Of a stretch of 64,000 nt of DNA, positions 48,574-58,484 are shown piece after piece; position 1 is the stretch's first letter; every line of letters starts with the position of its first letter. A model generated the notes under the pieces. It did not search any database. It was not told the origin of the DNA and was given only the letters and a program-made list of their open reading frames with translations. Where the stretch lies: contig NZ_BAEO01000041.1 of the NCBI RefSeq assembly GCF_000314995.1, positions 34,396 through 98,395 on the forward strand. Direction: 5' to 3'. This DNA comes from Paraglaciecola arctica BSs20135. GTDB taxonomy: Bacteria > Pseudomonadota > Gammaproteobacteria > Enterobacterales > Alteromonadaceae. A program made the translations under genes and the position numbers.

Positions 48574-48957
48574 TTACTTAGTTTGACGGCTTTTATAATC
48601 TGCAACTGCTGCTTTAATGGCATCTTCAGCCAAAATAGAGCAGTGAATTTTTACTGGTGGCAAAGCTAACTCTTCAGCAATGTCCATATTACTGATAGCC
48701 GTAGCTTCATCTATAGACTTGCCTTTTACCCATTCTGTTACTAATGAGCTTGAAGCTATAGCCGAACCACAACCGTAAGTTTTAAATTTTGCGTCTTCAA
48801 TAATGCCATTTGCATCAATTTTGAGTTGCAACTTCATTACGTCACCACAAGCAGGCGCGCCAACCATACCGGTTGCAATGCTAGGATCGTTTTTGTCAAA
48901 TCCACCAACGTTACGTGGATTTTCGTAGTGGTCTATTACTTTTTCGCTATAAGCCAT
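48574..48957 (-). CDS. iscU: Fe-S scaffold protein IscU
   Basis: 127 residues, standard. Cluster ligands: Cys and Asp in GAPACGDVM, Cys in YGCGSAIASSS, Cys in HCSILAEDAI. The HscA-recognition motif LPPVK is present just before the last Cys (ALPPVKIHC). Confidence 0.97.
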   Translation of the reverse strand: MAYSEKVIDHYENPRNVGGFDKNDPSIATGMVGAPACGDVMKLQLKIDANGIIEDAKFKTYGCGSAIASSSLVTEWVKGKSIDEATAISNMDIAEELALPPVKIHCSILAEDAIKAAVADYKSRQTK

Positions 48958-49050
48958 GATCTTTTACCTTTTGGTTATGTGTTGAAACATTAAATGCAGC
49001 AACACATGAATATTAATTCGCTAATTAAGGGGCGACTAAGGGATACCCCC

Positions 49051-50274
49051 TTAGTGATGAGCCCACTCTACCTTGCTTAAATCTATGCCTTCTTTATACA
49101 TATCCCAAAGTGGCGACATGTCTCGTAACTTTTCTATGGCGTTACGTATCACGCCAATTACATAATCAATTTCAGCTTCTGTGGTAAAACGTCCCATAGT
49201 GAAACGGATTGAGCTGTGAGCCAATTCGTCATTCAAGCCTAATGCACGAAGCACATATGAAGGCTCAAGGCTGGCAGAAGTACAAGCTGAACCAGAAGAC
49301 ACAGCCATATCTTTCAGAGCCATAATCAATGACTCACCTTCAACGTAAGCAAAACTGACGTTTAAATTTCCTGCAATACGACTTTCCATATCGCCATTTA
49401 AATAAACGGCTTCCATATCTTTTATGCCGTTCCATAATTTATTACGTAACATCATCAAACGTTCGTTTTCAGCGCCCATTTCTAATTTGGCAATACGAAA
49501 CGCTTCGCCCATACCGACAATTTGGTGAGTCGCCATAGTACCTGAACGCATTCCACGTTCATGGCCGCCACCGTGCATTTGTGCTTCTAAGCGGATCCGT
49601 GGTTTACGACACACATATAATGCACCTATACCTTTAGGGCCATAAGTTTTATGGGCAGAAAATGACATCAAATCTACTTTCATAGTTTGTAAATCGATAG
49701 GTACTTTACCTGTACTTTGTGCTGCATCTACATGGAACAAAATTTTACGTTCACGACACATTTCACCAATAGACGCAATATCTTGGATCACCCCTATTTC
49801 ATTATTAACGTGCATCACACTGATCAAAATAGTATCTGGACGAATAGCAGCAACTAATTTATCTAGGTCTACCAAACCATTTGGCTCAGGATCAAGATAA
49901 GTCACTTCAAACCCTTCACGCTCTAGCTGACGCATAGTATCTAAAACCGCTTTATGCTCAGTTTTAATAGTAATAAGGTGTTTACCTTTTTTACCGTAAA
50001 AATTCGCAGCGCCTTTAATCGCTAGGTTATTGGATTCAGTCGCTCCTGAAGTAAACACAATTTCTCTTGGATCAGCATTAACCAAATCTGCAATTTGATT
50101 ACGAGCAATATCTACTGCTTCTTCTGCTACCCAACCAAATTTGTGAGAACGAGATGCGGGGTTACCGAATACACCTTCATTGGTTAAGCAGTCGGCCATT
50201 TTGGCTGCGACTCGTGCGTCTACTGGTGTAGTTGAAGAATAATCCAGATAGATCGGAAGCTTTAATTCGCTCAT
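49051..50274 (-). CDS. iscS: Cysteine desulfurase IscS
   Basis: 407 residues. The PLP Lys is in [12 protein letters not shown] and the mobile active-site Cys in [12 protein letters not shown]. It takes sulfur from cysteine for Fe-S clusters and tRNA thiolation. It follows iscR by 12 bp. Confidence 0.97.
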   Translation of the reverse strand: MSELKLPIYLDYSSTTPVDARVAAKMADCLTNEGVFGNPASRSHKFGWVAEEAVDIARNQIADLVNADPREIVFTSGATESNNLAIKGAANFYGKKGKHLITIKTEHKAVLDTMRQLEREGFEVTYLDPEPNGLVDLDKLVAAIRPDTILISVMHVNNEIGVIQDIASIGEMCRERKILFHVDAAQSTGKVPIDLQTMKVDLMSFSAHKTYGPKGIGALYVCRKPRIRLEAQMHGGGHERGMRSGTMATHQIVGMGEAFRIAKLEMGAENERLMMLRNKLWNGIKDMEAVYLNGDMESRIAGNLNVSFAYVEGESLIMALKDMAVSSGSACTSASLEPSYVLRALGLNDELAHSSIRFTMGRFTTEAEIDYVIGVIRNAIEKLRDMSPLWDMYKEGIDLSKVEWAHH

Positions 50275-50286
50275 TTTTTACTCCGC

Positions 50287-50775
50287 TTAAAGCTGCAAAC
50301 TGATAGAGATGTCGTTTGCCGCTAATTGTTTATGATGTTTATGTTTGTCTTGTCTTTCGGCTACCTGCTTGACGTCATGCTGATGCATGAGTTCGCCTAA
50401 GGTAATGCCATCTAGAAACACACTAATTCTATCGCTTAGGCCTTCCCACAAATTATGGGTAAGGCAACGTTCTCCGCCTTGGCAACCGCCTTGACCTTGA
50501 CACTTAGTCGCGTCTACCGATTCATTTACTGCTCGGATCACTTCACCGATAGATATTTCAGTCGCTTCACGACCCAGCTTATAACCACCACCGGGACCAC
50601 GCACACTATCGACTAACTTCTCTCTGCGTAAACGCGAAAACAATTGCTCAAGATAAGACAAAGAAATTTCTTGGCGTTCGGAAATGTCAGCTAAAGACAC
50701 AGGTCCACGTTGCGAGTGTAAAGACACATCTAACATCGCGGTTACTGCGTAACGACCTTTAGAAGTCAATTTCAT
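50287..50775 (-). CDS. iscR: Fe-S regulator IscR
   Basis: 162 residues, Rrf2 family. The winged HTH ([20 protein letters not shown]) is followed by the [2Fe-2S] region with three Cys and a His ([17 protein letters not shown]). Holo-IscR represses its own operon through type 1 sites, two of which are seen directly upstream. Confidence 0.97.
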   Translation of the reverse strand: MKLTSKGRYAVTAMLDVSLHSQRGPVSLADISERQEISLSYLEQLFSRLRREKLVDSVRGPGGGYKLGREATEISIGEVIRAVNESVDATKCQGQGGCQGGERCLTHNLWEGLSDRISVFLDGITLGELMHQHDVKQVAERQDKHKHHKQLAANDISISLQL

Positions 50776-50814
50776 TGTAATCTATCCAATACCAAACTTG
50801 GATTGAATCTTCAC

Positions 50815-50839
50815 ATACTTGACTGTTTTAGTCAAGTAT
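50815..50839 (-). promoter_or_regulatory. IscR type 1 site, promoter proximal
   Basis: The 25-bp stretch matches the E. coli type 1 consensus ATASYYGACTRWWWYAGTCRRSTAT at every position. It is palindromic with half sites ATACTTGACT and AGTCAAGTAT and lies 40 bp before iscR. Confidence 0.9.
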
Positions 50840-50864
50840 TTAACCTAGTGTTTTAGTCAGGTAT
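50840..50864 (-). promoter_or_regulatory. IscR type 1 site, distal, overlapping the cysE stop
   Basis: The next 25 bp match the same consensus with one perfect half site (AGTCAGGTAT) and about 22 of 25 positions overall. The site joins the first end to end, and its far edge is the last base of cysE. Confidence 0.75.
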
Positions 50865-51673
50865 TATATCTGCGGGTCAAAGGCATCACAGGCCTTTTTA
50901 ATGTCGCTAACTAACTCGTTATCAACGAAGTCTTCTAAGTCAAGGGTTGGTAATGATTTACCACAAACATTACCTCCCATCTTATTGATTGCTTTACACA
51001 TTTCTTCCACTTTTGTATCAACAAGATGCACGTGATCTACCATCACACCAATAGCATGAGCAATAGGATCAGGATTATCTGTTGCTACTGCATAAGCATC
51101 AAAACCATATCTTTGGGCGATTTTTTCACGCTCACCATTAGACGGCGCTTCTGGTTGATTCTGCTGCACCACTATGCGACCGGGAATACCAATAACAGTG
51201 GCATTTTCAGGCACATCACGCACCACCACAGAATTAGACCCCACCTTTGCACCTTTGTGAATAGTGATTGGCCCAAGTACTTTAGCGCCAGCTCCAACTA
51301 CTACGTTATCTTCTAAAGTAGGATGTCGCTTACCTGAATTCCACCGAGTACCACCTAGTGTTACACCATGATACAAAGTTACATCGTTGCCTATTTCTGC
51401 GGTCTCACCTATAACCACCCCCATGCCATGATCGATAAAAAAGCGCCGACCTAGCGTTGCCCCAGGGTGAATTTCAACACCTGTTAACCAACGAGAAAAA
51501 GTTGAAATTGAACGCGCTAACCATTTCCAGTTCGCTTTCCATAATTTATGACTAAGGCGATGGATCCATATGGCATGTAAACCCGGATAATTAGTAAGTA
51601 TCTCGAAGGTGTTTCGTGCCGCAGGGTCGCGATGAAAAACACTCTTAATATCTTCTTTAATTCTGCTGAACAT
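50864..51673 (-). CDS. cysE: Serine O-acetyltransferase
   Basis: 269 residues. N-terminal helical SAT domain, then a left-handed beta helix with hexapeptides ([39 protein letters not shown]) and active-site His residues. It makes O-acetylserine, the direct precursor of cysteine, whose sulfur IscS uses. It lies just upstream of iscR with 88 bp between. Confidence 0.96.
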   Translation of the reverse strand: MFSRIKEDIKSVFHRDPAARNTFEILTNYPGLHAIWIHRLSHKLWKANWKWLARSISTFSRWLTGVEIHPGATLGRRFFIDHGMGVVIGETAEIGNDVTLYHGVTLGGTRWNSGKRHPTLEDNVVVGAGAKVLGPITIHKGAKVGSNSVVVRDVPENATVIGIPGRIVVQQNQPEAPSNGEREKIAQRYGFDAYAVATDNPDPIAHAIGVMVDHVHLVDTKVEEMCKAINKMGGNVCGKSLPTLDLEDFVDNELVSDIKKACDAFDPQI

Positions 51674-51705
51674 TATTTATCCCGAACTATGGTTGCTGAG
51701 TCTGC

Positions 51706-52443
51706 TTAGTCTTTGTTCTTAATATATTTATCAACCGAAGCTAAAATCCCACGCAATATATTTAGCTCTGCAGTTTCAGGCCTTGCGCGATTGTACAAAC
51801 GGCGTAATTTGGCCATTACCATACCGGGATGTTTGGCAATGATGAAATTCGTTTTAATAAGGGTTTGTTCCAAATGACTATAAAAACCCTCGAGATCTTC
51901 CGACAATGGATAATCTGTATCTTCAGGATTATTTTCTGGGTATTGGCCTCGAGATAAATTTAGGAAGGCCATACGTACTTCATAACACAAGGTTTGTACT
52001 GCAGCAGCTAGGTTTAAAGAGCTGTAGTCAGGATTGGCCGGTATACATACATGAAAATGGCATTGCTGTAATTCGTCATTGCTTAAGCCATTATTTTCAC
52101 GCCCAAATACCAAAGCCACAGGATACTTAGATACTTCACTGATCAACTTTTCACCACATCCTCTTGGCTCTAACATCGGCCAGGATAAAGTCCGTGAACG
52201 AGCACTAGTACCAATCACTAAACCACAGTCAGCCACAGCTTCAGCCAAGGTACTCACAGTTTTGGCATTAGCTAACACATCTCCAGCTCCTGCGGCTAAG
52301 GCACTAGATTTACCATCAGGTGCAGTGATTGGATCAACCAACACCAACTGACTCAATCCCATAGTTTTCATCGCTCTTGCTGCTGAGCCAATATTGCCTG
52401 TGTGGGAAGTATTAACTAACACTATGCGAATGTTTTCTAACAT
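51706..52443 (-). CDS. trmJ: tRNA (cytidine/uridine-2'-O)-methyltransferase TrmJ
   Basis: 245 residues, SPOUT fold with trefoil knot. Methylates the 2'-O of position 32 in several tRNAs with SAM. N-terminus [21 protein letters not shown] and the knot motif [14 protein letters not shown] are diagnostic. It precedes cysE by 32 bp on the same strand and is divergent from suhB, as in E. coli. Confidence 0.96.
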   Translation of the reverse strand: MLENIRIVLVNTSHTGNIGSAARAMKTMGLSQLVLVDPITAPDGKSSALAAGAGDVLANAKTVSTLAEAVADCGLVIGTSARSRTLSWPMLEPRGCGEKLISEVSKYPVALVFGRENNGLSNDELQQCHFHVCIPANPDYSSLNLAAAVQTLCYEVRMAFLNLSRGQYPENNPEDTDYPLSEDLEGFYSHLEQTLIKTNFIIAKHPGMVMAKLRRLYNRARPETAELNILRGILASVDKYIKNKD

Positions 52444-52623
52444 GATGAACCGTATCTTTATTTAGTTAGCCAATTTTAGGGCGCGGATAATAACATATAC
52501 CCAACTTACCTCAAATGACGTTTCAACAGAAAAATGTCATGAATGGCAGTGTAAGACCTACAACCATTAAAATATTCTGGTTGCTTAATTTAGCTATTTT
52601 GGTAAACTGCGCGGCGATTTTTT

Positions 52624-52655
52624 GTTCGGCAAATGATGTTTATTATTTGCCGAAC
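52624..52655 (+). promoter_or_regulatory. Perfect inverted repeat in the suhB leader
   Basis: GTTCGGCAAAT and ATTTGCCGAAC pair over 11 bp around a 10-nt loop, 35 bp before the suhB ATG. It could be an operator or a leader-RNA hairpin; no T tract follows on either strand. Confidence 0.5.
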
Positions 52656-52664
52656 TATATTTAA

Positions 52665-52677
52665 TGTTCTTTTAAAA
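52665..52677 (+). promoter_or_regulatory. boxA-like antitermination element before suhB
   Basis: TGTTCTTTTAAAA resembles boxA (TGCTCTTTAACA) and lies just upstream of the Shine-Dalgarno GGTGG. From established work on E. coli, SuhB with the Nus factors binds a boxA in its own leader and represses translation. The match here is partial, so this is inference. Confidence 0.45.
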
Positions 52678-52690
52678 TTGGTGGTTAACT

Positions 52691-53464
52691 ATGCATCCTA
52701 TGCTGAATATAGCGATCCGTGCTGCACGGACTGCGGGCAACATTATTGCTAAAGGGTTTGAAAATCAGGCCGAATTGCAAATTGAAGCTAAAGGCGACAA
52801 CGATTACGTAACACGTGTCGATAAAGAAGCCGAACAAGCGATTATTCACAAAATCAAACAGTCTTACCCTGAACACAGTTTTGTGGGTGAAGAAGGCGGC
52901 GTAGTTGAAGGTGACAACGATTTTAAATGGATAATCGACCCTTTAGACGGCACCACTAATTTCATCAAAGGCATACCTCACTTTGCCGTATCTATTGCCC
53001 TAATGTACAAAGGTCGCTTAGACCAAGCTGTAGTATTTGATCCAATACGTGGCGAGCTATTCACTGCAAGCCGAGGTGCAGGCGCACAGTTAAACGGTTT
53101 TCGTATTCGCGCTAGTAAAGCCAAGGAATTAAGCCAAACTATCCTAGCCACCTCTTTTCCGTTTAGAAACAAAACCACTTTGCCTGAATATCAAGCAGGT
53201 TTTAACAAAATTTTTATGCAAGCAGGCGATATACGTCGTAGTGGTTCTGCCGCATTAGATTTAGCTTACGTTGCAGCTGGCCGTTATGACGGTTACTGGG
53301 AAAGCGGGCTTAAACCTTGGGATATTGCTGCAGGTGAATTATTGGTGCGTGAATCTGGCGGGTTAGTGACAGACTTTGCAGGTGGTAACGACCCTATGCA
53401 AAAAGGCAGTATTGTTGCCGGTAGCCCTAAAGTAGTGCAGATATTAGTTAAACATTTAAAGTAA
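52691..53464 (+). CDS. suhB: Inositol monophosphatase family protein SuhB
   Basis: 257 residues. IMPase metal motifs: GEEGG, IIDPLDGTTNFIKGIPHF and the second WDIAAGELLVRESGG. In E. coli SuhB also belongs to the Nus antitermination complex on rRNA. The ribosome site GGTGG is 6-7 bp upstream. It is divergent from trmJ, the E. coli arrangement. Confidence 0.96.
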   Translation: MHPMLNIAIRAARTAGNIIAKGFENQAELQIEAKGDNDYVTRVDKEAEQAIIHKIKQSYPEHSFVGEEGGVVEGDNDFKWIIDPLDGTTNFIKGIPHFAVSIALMYKGRLDQAVVFDPIRGELFTASRGAGAQLNGFRIRASKAKELSQTILATSFPFRNKTTLPEYQAGFNKIFMQAGDIRRSGSAALDLAYVAAGRYDGYWESGLKPWDIAAGELLVRESGGLVTDFAGGNDPMQKGSIVAGSPKVVQILVKHLK

Positions 53465-53481
53465 TGATTTAATGATTTCTT

Positions 53482-53507
53482 AAGGCGAGCATCAGCTCGC
53501 CTTTTTT
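53482..53507 (+). terminator. Terminator of suhB
   Basis: AAGGCGAGC and GCTCGCCTT pair over 9 bp with an ATCA loop and run into TTTT. It lies 18 bp after the stop. Confidence 0.94.
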
Positions 53508-53638
53508 ATGCCTGACTTTTAGCTCAATCTTCATCACTCTGTCCTGTTTTAATCGAAAACTGGCCTGTATGCCACCAGCCAACAACTACTGATTAGGACA
53601 CACTAACTCCTCAAATGTATGCATTACGAGGAAATCAT

Positions 53639-54043
53639 ATGTCTTCAGTTGTATCTCGTATTGCCGCAGCTCCTAGCCAACAGGCATTAGCACATTTTCA
53701 AAATTTACTACAATTTGAAACAGATTGTTGGGATGTACATTTTGCTATTAGCAATAATCGTCAAGACTTTGTATTAGTGGATGTGCGCAGTGAATTATTG
53801 TTTGAACAAAGCCATATCGAAAAAGCTGTCAATATTCCCCACAAAAGACTCACCCAAGAAAACTTAATCGGTTATCCCGCTGAAACACTATTTGTGGTGT
53901 ATTGCGCTGGTCCCCACTGCAACGGCACAGAAAAAGCGGCAATTAAGCTAGCTGAATTAGGTCGTCCGGTCAAAAAAATGATTGGCGGTATAACTGGTTG
54001 GATAGATGAGGGTTTGTCTCTACTTGGAACTGCACATGCGTGA
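53639..54043 (+). CDS. Rhodanese-like domain protein
   Basis: 134 residues from the ATG at 53639, chosen because GAGGAA lies 6 bp before it; an ATG at 53615 in frame is less likely. A single rhodanese domain with the active-site Cys89 in VVYCAGPHCNG, a six-residue type loop (CAGPHCNG) and VDVRSELLFEQSHI upstream. It probably handles sulfane sulfur. It is monocistronic and ends next to a bidirectional hairpin. Confidence 0.85.
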   Translation: MSSVVSRIAAAPSQQALAHFQNLLQFETDCWDVHFAISNNRQDFVLVDVRSELLFEQSHIEKAVNIPHKRLTQENLIGYPAETLFVVYCAGPHCNGTEKAAIKLAELGRPVKKMIGGITGWIDEGLSLLGTAHA

Positions 54044-54099
54044 TGGCCATCATAATCTAATATTATTCTGTTAGCGCTCCTCACAGAAGTAAGTGATTA

Positions 54100-54129
54100 C
54101 TCACACTTTAGCTTAATCTAAAGTGTGAG
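54100..54129. terminator. Bidirectional hairpin between the rhodanese and cusA-like genes
   Basis: CTCACACTTTAG and CTAAAGTGTGAG pair perfectly over 12 bp around a 6-nt loop. It lies 57 bp after the rhodanese stop and 13 bp after the RND stop, so it probably serves both. Confidence 0.75.
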
Positions 54130-54142
54130 CTTATTAGGTGTA

Positions 54143-57100
54143 TTATTTAATAGCTTGCTTACGCCATAACAAATAAACAACAGGCACAATAATCAGTGAC
54201 AGCAGCAGAGCGCTAGCCATGCCACCTACCATAGGCGCTGCAATGCGACTCATCACTTCTGATCCCGTGCCCGAGCCATACAATACAGGTAGTAATCCTA
54301 GCATTATTGTGGCAACCGTCATCATCACTGGCCTTACCCTAAGGCCAGCCCCTTGCATCACAGTTTCAACCAATTCTTCTAAACTAGGCTGAGTGTGATT
54401 TTTTTGGTGGGTTTGCATCAACTCTGTGTAGGACTGGTTTAGATAGACCAACATGATCACGCCTATTTCTGCGGCGACTCCTGCCAGTGCGATAAACCCT
54501 ACGCCAGATGCCACAGACAAATTAAACCCTTCCAAATAAAGTAACCAAATCCCACCAATTAACGCCAAAGGTAATGTGCCTATTATGATGGCGACTTCAA
54601 TAATGTTACGAAAATTGAGATACAGTAAAATGATAATAATCGCCAGCGTTAAGGGCAAAACATAAGTTAGTTTCTCTTTTGCCCGCTGCATATATTCATA
54701 TTGCCCTGCCCAAGTTAAGCTATAACCCGTTGGTAAATCTAACTCTGACGATAACTTTTCCGAGGCCTGTTCAACATAAGTACCCACATCAATATCTTGA
54801 ATATCAATATAACTCCAGCCGTTTATGCGCGCGTTCTCACTTTTTATTCCAGGCGGTCCATCTTCAATGTAGATTTTTGCTACATCAGCTAAGGCAATAC
54901 GTTGTCCGCTTGGGGTGACAATAGGTAATAGGGCTAGTTGTTCTGGTGAGTCTCTATAACTTTGTGGGTAACGTAAGTTAATGGGATAACGCTCCAAACC
55001 TTCAACCGATTCAGACACATTCATTCCCCCAATAGCAGTTGCTATCACTTGTTGCACATCTGAAATATTCAAGCCATAACGAGATGCTAATTCACGCTTA
55101 ATATCGACTTTAATGTAGCGCCCCCCAGCGACTCTTTCTGAATATACCGAAGCGGTCTCTGGCATCTGTGAAAGAATTTCTTCTATATCTTGTCCAATAC
55201 GTTGAATAACAGCCAAGTCACTGCCTGCCACCTTTATACCTACTGGGGTTTTAATGCCTGTTGCGAGCATATCGATGCGGGTTTTTATCGGCATCACCCA
55301 TGCATTAGTCAAGCCAGGGATCTGCACCACGCTATCAAGTTCTGCACGCAGTTTTTCGGTTGTCATACAGTCACGCCATTGGTCTTGAGGTTTAAGTTGA
55401 ATAAAGGTCTCAATCATGGTCAGTGGCGCAGGATCTGTGGCGGTTTCGGCGCGACCAATTTTACCAAATACATTTTTCACTTCTGGGACTGTGGCGATCA
55501 GCTTGTCGGTTTGTTGTAAAATTTCTCGTGCTTTACCTATTGATAAACCTGCATAAGTTGTCGGCATATACATTAAATCGCCTTCATCCAAGGGCGGGAT
55601 AAATTCACTTCCGAGTTTATTCACGGGGTAAAAGCCCACCACCGCAATCAACAAAGTGATCATCACTGTACTCTTTGGGTGATGCAGAACTAATCGTAAA
55701 ACAGGTAAATAAATGGCCACTAATAATCTGTTTAGTGGATTTTTCTTTTCACTGACAATTTTACCGCGAATAAAATAGCCCATTAGCACTGGCACTAAGG
55801 TAATGGCTAAGCCTGCTGAAGCCGCCATTGCATAGGTTTTGGTATAGGCAAGTGGAGCAAACATTCTGCCTTCCTGTGCCTCTAGGATAAACACAGGTAG
55901 AAAGCTCACCGTTATAATTAGCAAGCTAAAAAACAAAGCAGGTCCAACTTCAGAAGCTGACTTTGCCACTATCTGCCAACGGTTCTCATTTGTCAGGGGT
56001 GTTTTTTCCATATGTTTATGCATATTTTCAATCATCACTATTGCGCCATCCGTCATGGCACCTATAGCTATGGCTATGCCTCCTAAAGACATAATATTGG
56101 CATTAATACCTTGCCAATACATGATGATAAATGACACCAGGATACCTATAGGCAAACTGATAACAGCTACAATGGACGATCGCACATGAAATAAAAACAC
56201 CGCACAAACCAATGCTACAATCAGCAGCTCTTCGGCCAGTTTTGACCATAGATTTTCCACCGCTCGATTAATTAAGTCTGAGCGGTCATACACAGTCACC
56301 ACTTCTACACCATCTGGTAAACTATCTTTTAACGCAGCGAGTTTTAGTTTCACTCCAGCAATAGTTTCTTGGGCATTTTCACCAAAACGCATCACTACAA
56401 CACCACCTGCCACTTCTCCTTCACCATTTAGCTCAGCAATACCTCTGCGCATTTGAGGACCGAGACGAATATCCGCAACGTCTCTGAGTAACAACGCTGT
56501 TCCTTTATCATTTATGCCTAAAGGAATAAGGGCTAAGTCTTGAATAGATTGAATATACCCTGAAGCACTGACCATATATTCAGCTTCAGCCATTTCAATC
56601 ACAGAGGCACCTACTTCCTGATTACCCTGTTTGATGGCTAGTTGAATAAGACTAAGAGGAATGCCATAAGCCCGTAACTTATCTGGGTCGACAATAATTT
56701 GATATTGCTTGACCATGCCGCCAATCGAAGCCACCTCGGAGACCCCAGACACAGTTTGCAATTCAAACTTAAGAAACCAATCTTGAATCGAACGTAACTG
56801 ACTCAGATCATGTTGACCGGTTTTGTCTACCAGCGCATACAAATACACCCAGCCCACACCTGTTGCATCAGGACCTAATTGTGGCTTTGCTGCCGCCGGT
56901 AAGCGTGGAGCTACTTGGGATAAATATTCCATCACTCTGCTGCGCGCCCAATAAAGGTCGGTTTTATCATCAAATATGATGTACACAAAAGAATCGCCAA
57001 AAAACGAAAAACCACGGACTGTTTTTGCCCCTGGAACGGACAACATGGCAGTGGTCAAAGGGTAAGTCACTTGGTCTTCGATAACTTGTGGGGACTGCCC

Positions 57101-57268
57101 TGGATAACTGGTTTTAATGATAACTTGCACGTCAGACAGATCAGGTAAGGCATCAACTGGGGTATTGCGTAAAGCAAACAGCCCTACCCCAATGACCATA
57201 AAGGTTGCCAACAACACAAAGAAGCGGTTACTAATTGACCAGTAAATAATCCGTTCAATCATGATCAT
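54143..57268 (-). CDS. CusA/CzcA-type heavy-metal RND efflux pump
   Basis: 1041 residues, 12 transmembrane helices and two large periplasmic loops. N-terminus ERIIYWSISNRFFVLLATF, PVDALPDLSDVQVIIKTSYPGQ and the TM4 acid in GAMTDGAIVMIENMH mark the HME-RND class. It is closest to monovalent (Cu/Ag) CusA: ETATDPAPLTMIETFIQLKP and RIDMLATGIKTPVGIKV are like E. coli CusA, including the Met of RIDM that lines the Cu(I) path. E. coli has Met in PGMSAG where this protein has AGLSIG, so one of the Met triad may be absent. It overlaps the adaptor gene by 14 bp. The drive is the proton gradient. Confidence 0.92.
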   Translation of the reverse strand: MIMIERIIYWSISNRFFVLLATFMVIGVGLFALRNTPVDALPDLSDVQVIIKTSYPGQSPQVIEDQVTYPLTTAMLSVPGAKTVRGFSFFGDSFVYIIFDDKTDLYWARSRVMEYLSQVAPRLPAAAKPQLGPDATGVGWVYLYALVDKTGQHDLSQLRSIQDWFLKFELQTVSGVSEVASIGGMVKQYQIIVDPDKLRAYGIPLSLIQLAIKQGNQEVGASVIEMAEAEYMVSASGYIQSIQDLALIPLGINDKGTALLLRDVADIRLGPQMRRGIAELNGEGEVAGGVVVMRFGENAQETIAGVKLKLAALKDSLPDGVEVVTVYDRSDLINRAVENLWSKLAEELLIVALVCAVFLFHVRSSIVAVISLPIGILVSFIIMYWQGINANIMSLGGIAIAIGAMTDGAIVMIENMHKHMEKTPLTNENRWQIVAKSASEVGPALFFSLLIITVSFLPVFILEAQEGRMFAPLAYTKTYAMAASAGLAITLVPVLMGYFIRGKIVSEKKNPLNRLLVAIYLPVLRLVLHHPKSTVMITLLIAVVGFYPVNKLGSEFIPPLDEGDLMYMPTTYAGLSIGKAREILQQTDKLIATVPEVKNVFGKIGRAETATDPAPLTMIETFIQLKPQDQWRDCMTTEKLRAELDSVVQIPGLTNAWVMPIKTRIDMLATGIKTPVGIKVAGSDLAVIQRIGQDIEEILSQMPETASVYSERVAGGRYIKVDIKRELASRYGLNISDVQQVIATAIGGMNVSESVEGLERYPINLRYPQSYRDSPEQLALLPIVTPSGQRIALADVAKIYIEDGPPGIKSENARINGWSYIDIQDIDVGTYVEQASEKLSSELDLPTGYSLTWAGQYEYMQRAKEKLTYVLPLTLAIIIILLYLNFRNIIEVAIIIGTLPLALIGGIWLLYLEGFNLSVASGVGFIALAGVAAEIGVIMLVYLNQSYTELMQTHQKNHTQPSLEELVETVMQGAGLRVRPVMMTVATIMLGLLPVLYGSGTGSEVMSRIAAPMVGGMASALLLSLIIVPVVYLLWRKQAIK

Positions 57269-58484
57269 GCTCCTGTTTAGTAGGATCCATACGCATAAAA
57301 TCAGAATGGATACTGCTTTCGGAGTCCAACAAAAACTGAGCTGAGATCACCACCTGATCGCCTACTTCCACGCCCCCTAATATTTGCGCAAACTCACTAG
57401 TAACTTGCCCCAAATTCACTTCAACAGATTTGTACTGCCCCTCCCCCATAACTAACACCAATCTGTTTTGGGTACCGGTGCGAATGACAGCTTCTTTGGG
57501 CACTAACAAGGTTTGCTCTTGTGAGTCAGTATGAATGATGACCTGAGCAAACATATTGGGTTTAAGCAATTTGTCGGCATTGCCAAAACGCAGCCTGACC
57601 GTCAGTGTTCGAGTTTGAGCATCAAGTGTGGGGTAGACATAATCTACCTGTCCTTGCCAAGTTTTTCCCGGCACAAAGCCGAGAGTCATGGTGACCATCT
57701 GACCTACTTTGACCTGTGCAGCTTGGCGTTCAAACACCTCAGCTTTTACCCACACGTCATCCAAAGCACCGATAGACATCAAGGTGGTACCGGGTTTTAC
57801 GAAAAATCCTTCTCTGATGGCTAAATTGTCTATTACCCCAGATTGTGGTGCGTTAAACACAATAGTTTGTTGCACCTTTTGGCTGGTTTTAAGTTGTCGT
57901 AAACTGTCAACAGGCATTTGTAATGCTAACAAGCGACTTTCTGCTGCGGTTGTTAATTCTTGATTGTTACGTTTTTTAGCTAACAGGTATTCTTCCTGTG
58001 CATTCACAAGCTCTGGTGAATACAAGGCATAAAGCGGCTCGCCTTTATTCACCTGTTCGCCAGCTGCTTTGATGTACAATTTTTCAATCCAGCCCTCAAC
58101 ACGGGGATGAACATGCACCAAATTATTTTCATTATATTGCACGTAGCCAACTGTTTTTATCGGTACATGAAGTACTGCTTGCTTAACTTTGGCTGTTCTT
58201 ACACCTAAATTATTCACCACATTTGGCGATATCTGCACAACACCGGGTCCGTCTTCTTTAGCTGAGTCTGCAAACACAGGCACTAAGTCCATACCCATAG
58301 GTGATTTTCCCGGCTGGTCACGGCGAAAATTGGGATCCATAGGTGCTACCCAATAAAGCGGCTCTGGTTCATTAGGAGTCGCTGCTGACATATCCATTTC
58401 TGGAGATACAAATTGTGAATAAAGAGCAACGCTTATTATTGCCCCGCCAATTCCGCCAAGAATGATTGCATGTAGAGTTTTCAT
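57255..58484 (-). CDS. CusB-type efflux adaptor with heavy-metal-binding domain
   Basis: 409 residues, membrane fusion protein with an N-terminal signal/anchor (MKTLHAIILGGIGGAIISVA). Residues about 42-72 form a heavy-metal-binding domain (YWVAPMDPNFRRDQPGKSPM) as in CusB/SilB. Then barrel-sandwich and alpha-hairpin regions follow. The C-terminal end is acidic/His (KQEHDHD), possibly a further metal-binding tail. It joins the RND pump to the outer-membrane channel. Start and stop overlap its neighbours on both sides. Confidence 0.92.
   Translation of the reverse strand: MKTLHAIILGGIGGAIISVALYSQFVSPEMDMSAATPNEPEPLYWVAPMDPNFRRDQPGKSPMGMDLVPVFADSAKEDGPGVVQISPNVVNNLGVRTAKVKQAVLHVPIKTVGYVQYNENNLVHVHPRVEGWIEKLYIKAAGEQVNKGEPLYALYSPELVNAQEEYLLAKKRNNQELTTAAESRLLALQMPVDSLRQLKTSQKVQQTIVFNAPQSGVIDNLAIREGFFVKPGTTLMSIGALDDVWVKAEVFERQAAQVKVGQMVTMTLGFVPGKTWQGQVDYVYPTLDAQTRTLTVRLRFGNADKLLKPNMFAQVIIHTDSQEQTLLVPKEAVIRTGTQNRLVLVMGEGQYKSVEVNLGQVTSEFAQILGGVEVGDQVVISAQFLLDSESSIHSDFMRMDPTKQEHDHD

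Noticed and set aside
52624..52655. suhB hairpin as a terminator
   Set aside because: It lies 50 bp after a T run on the plus strand side, and neither strand has a T tract after the stem; it precedes a gene start.
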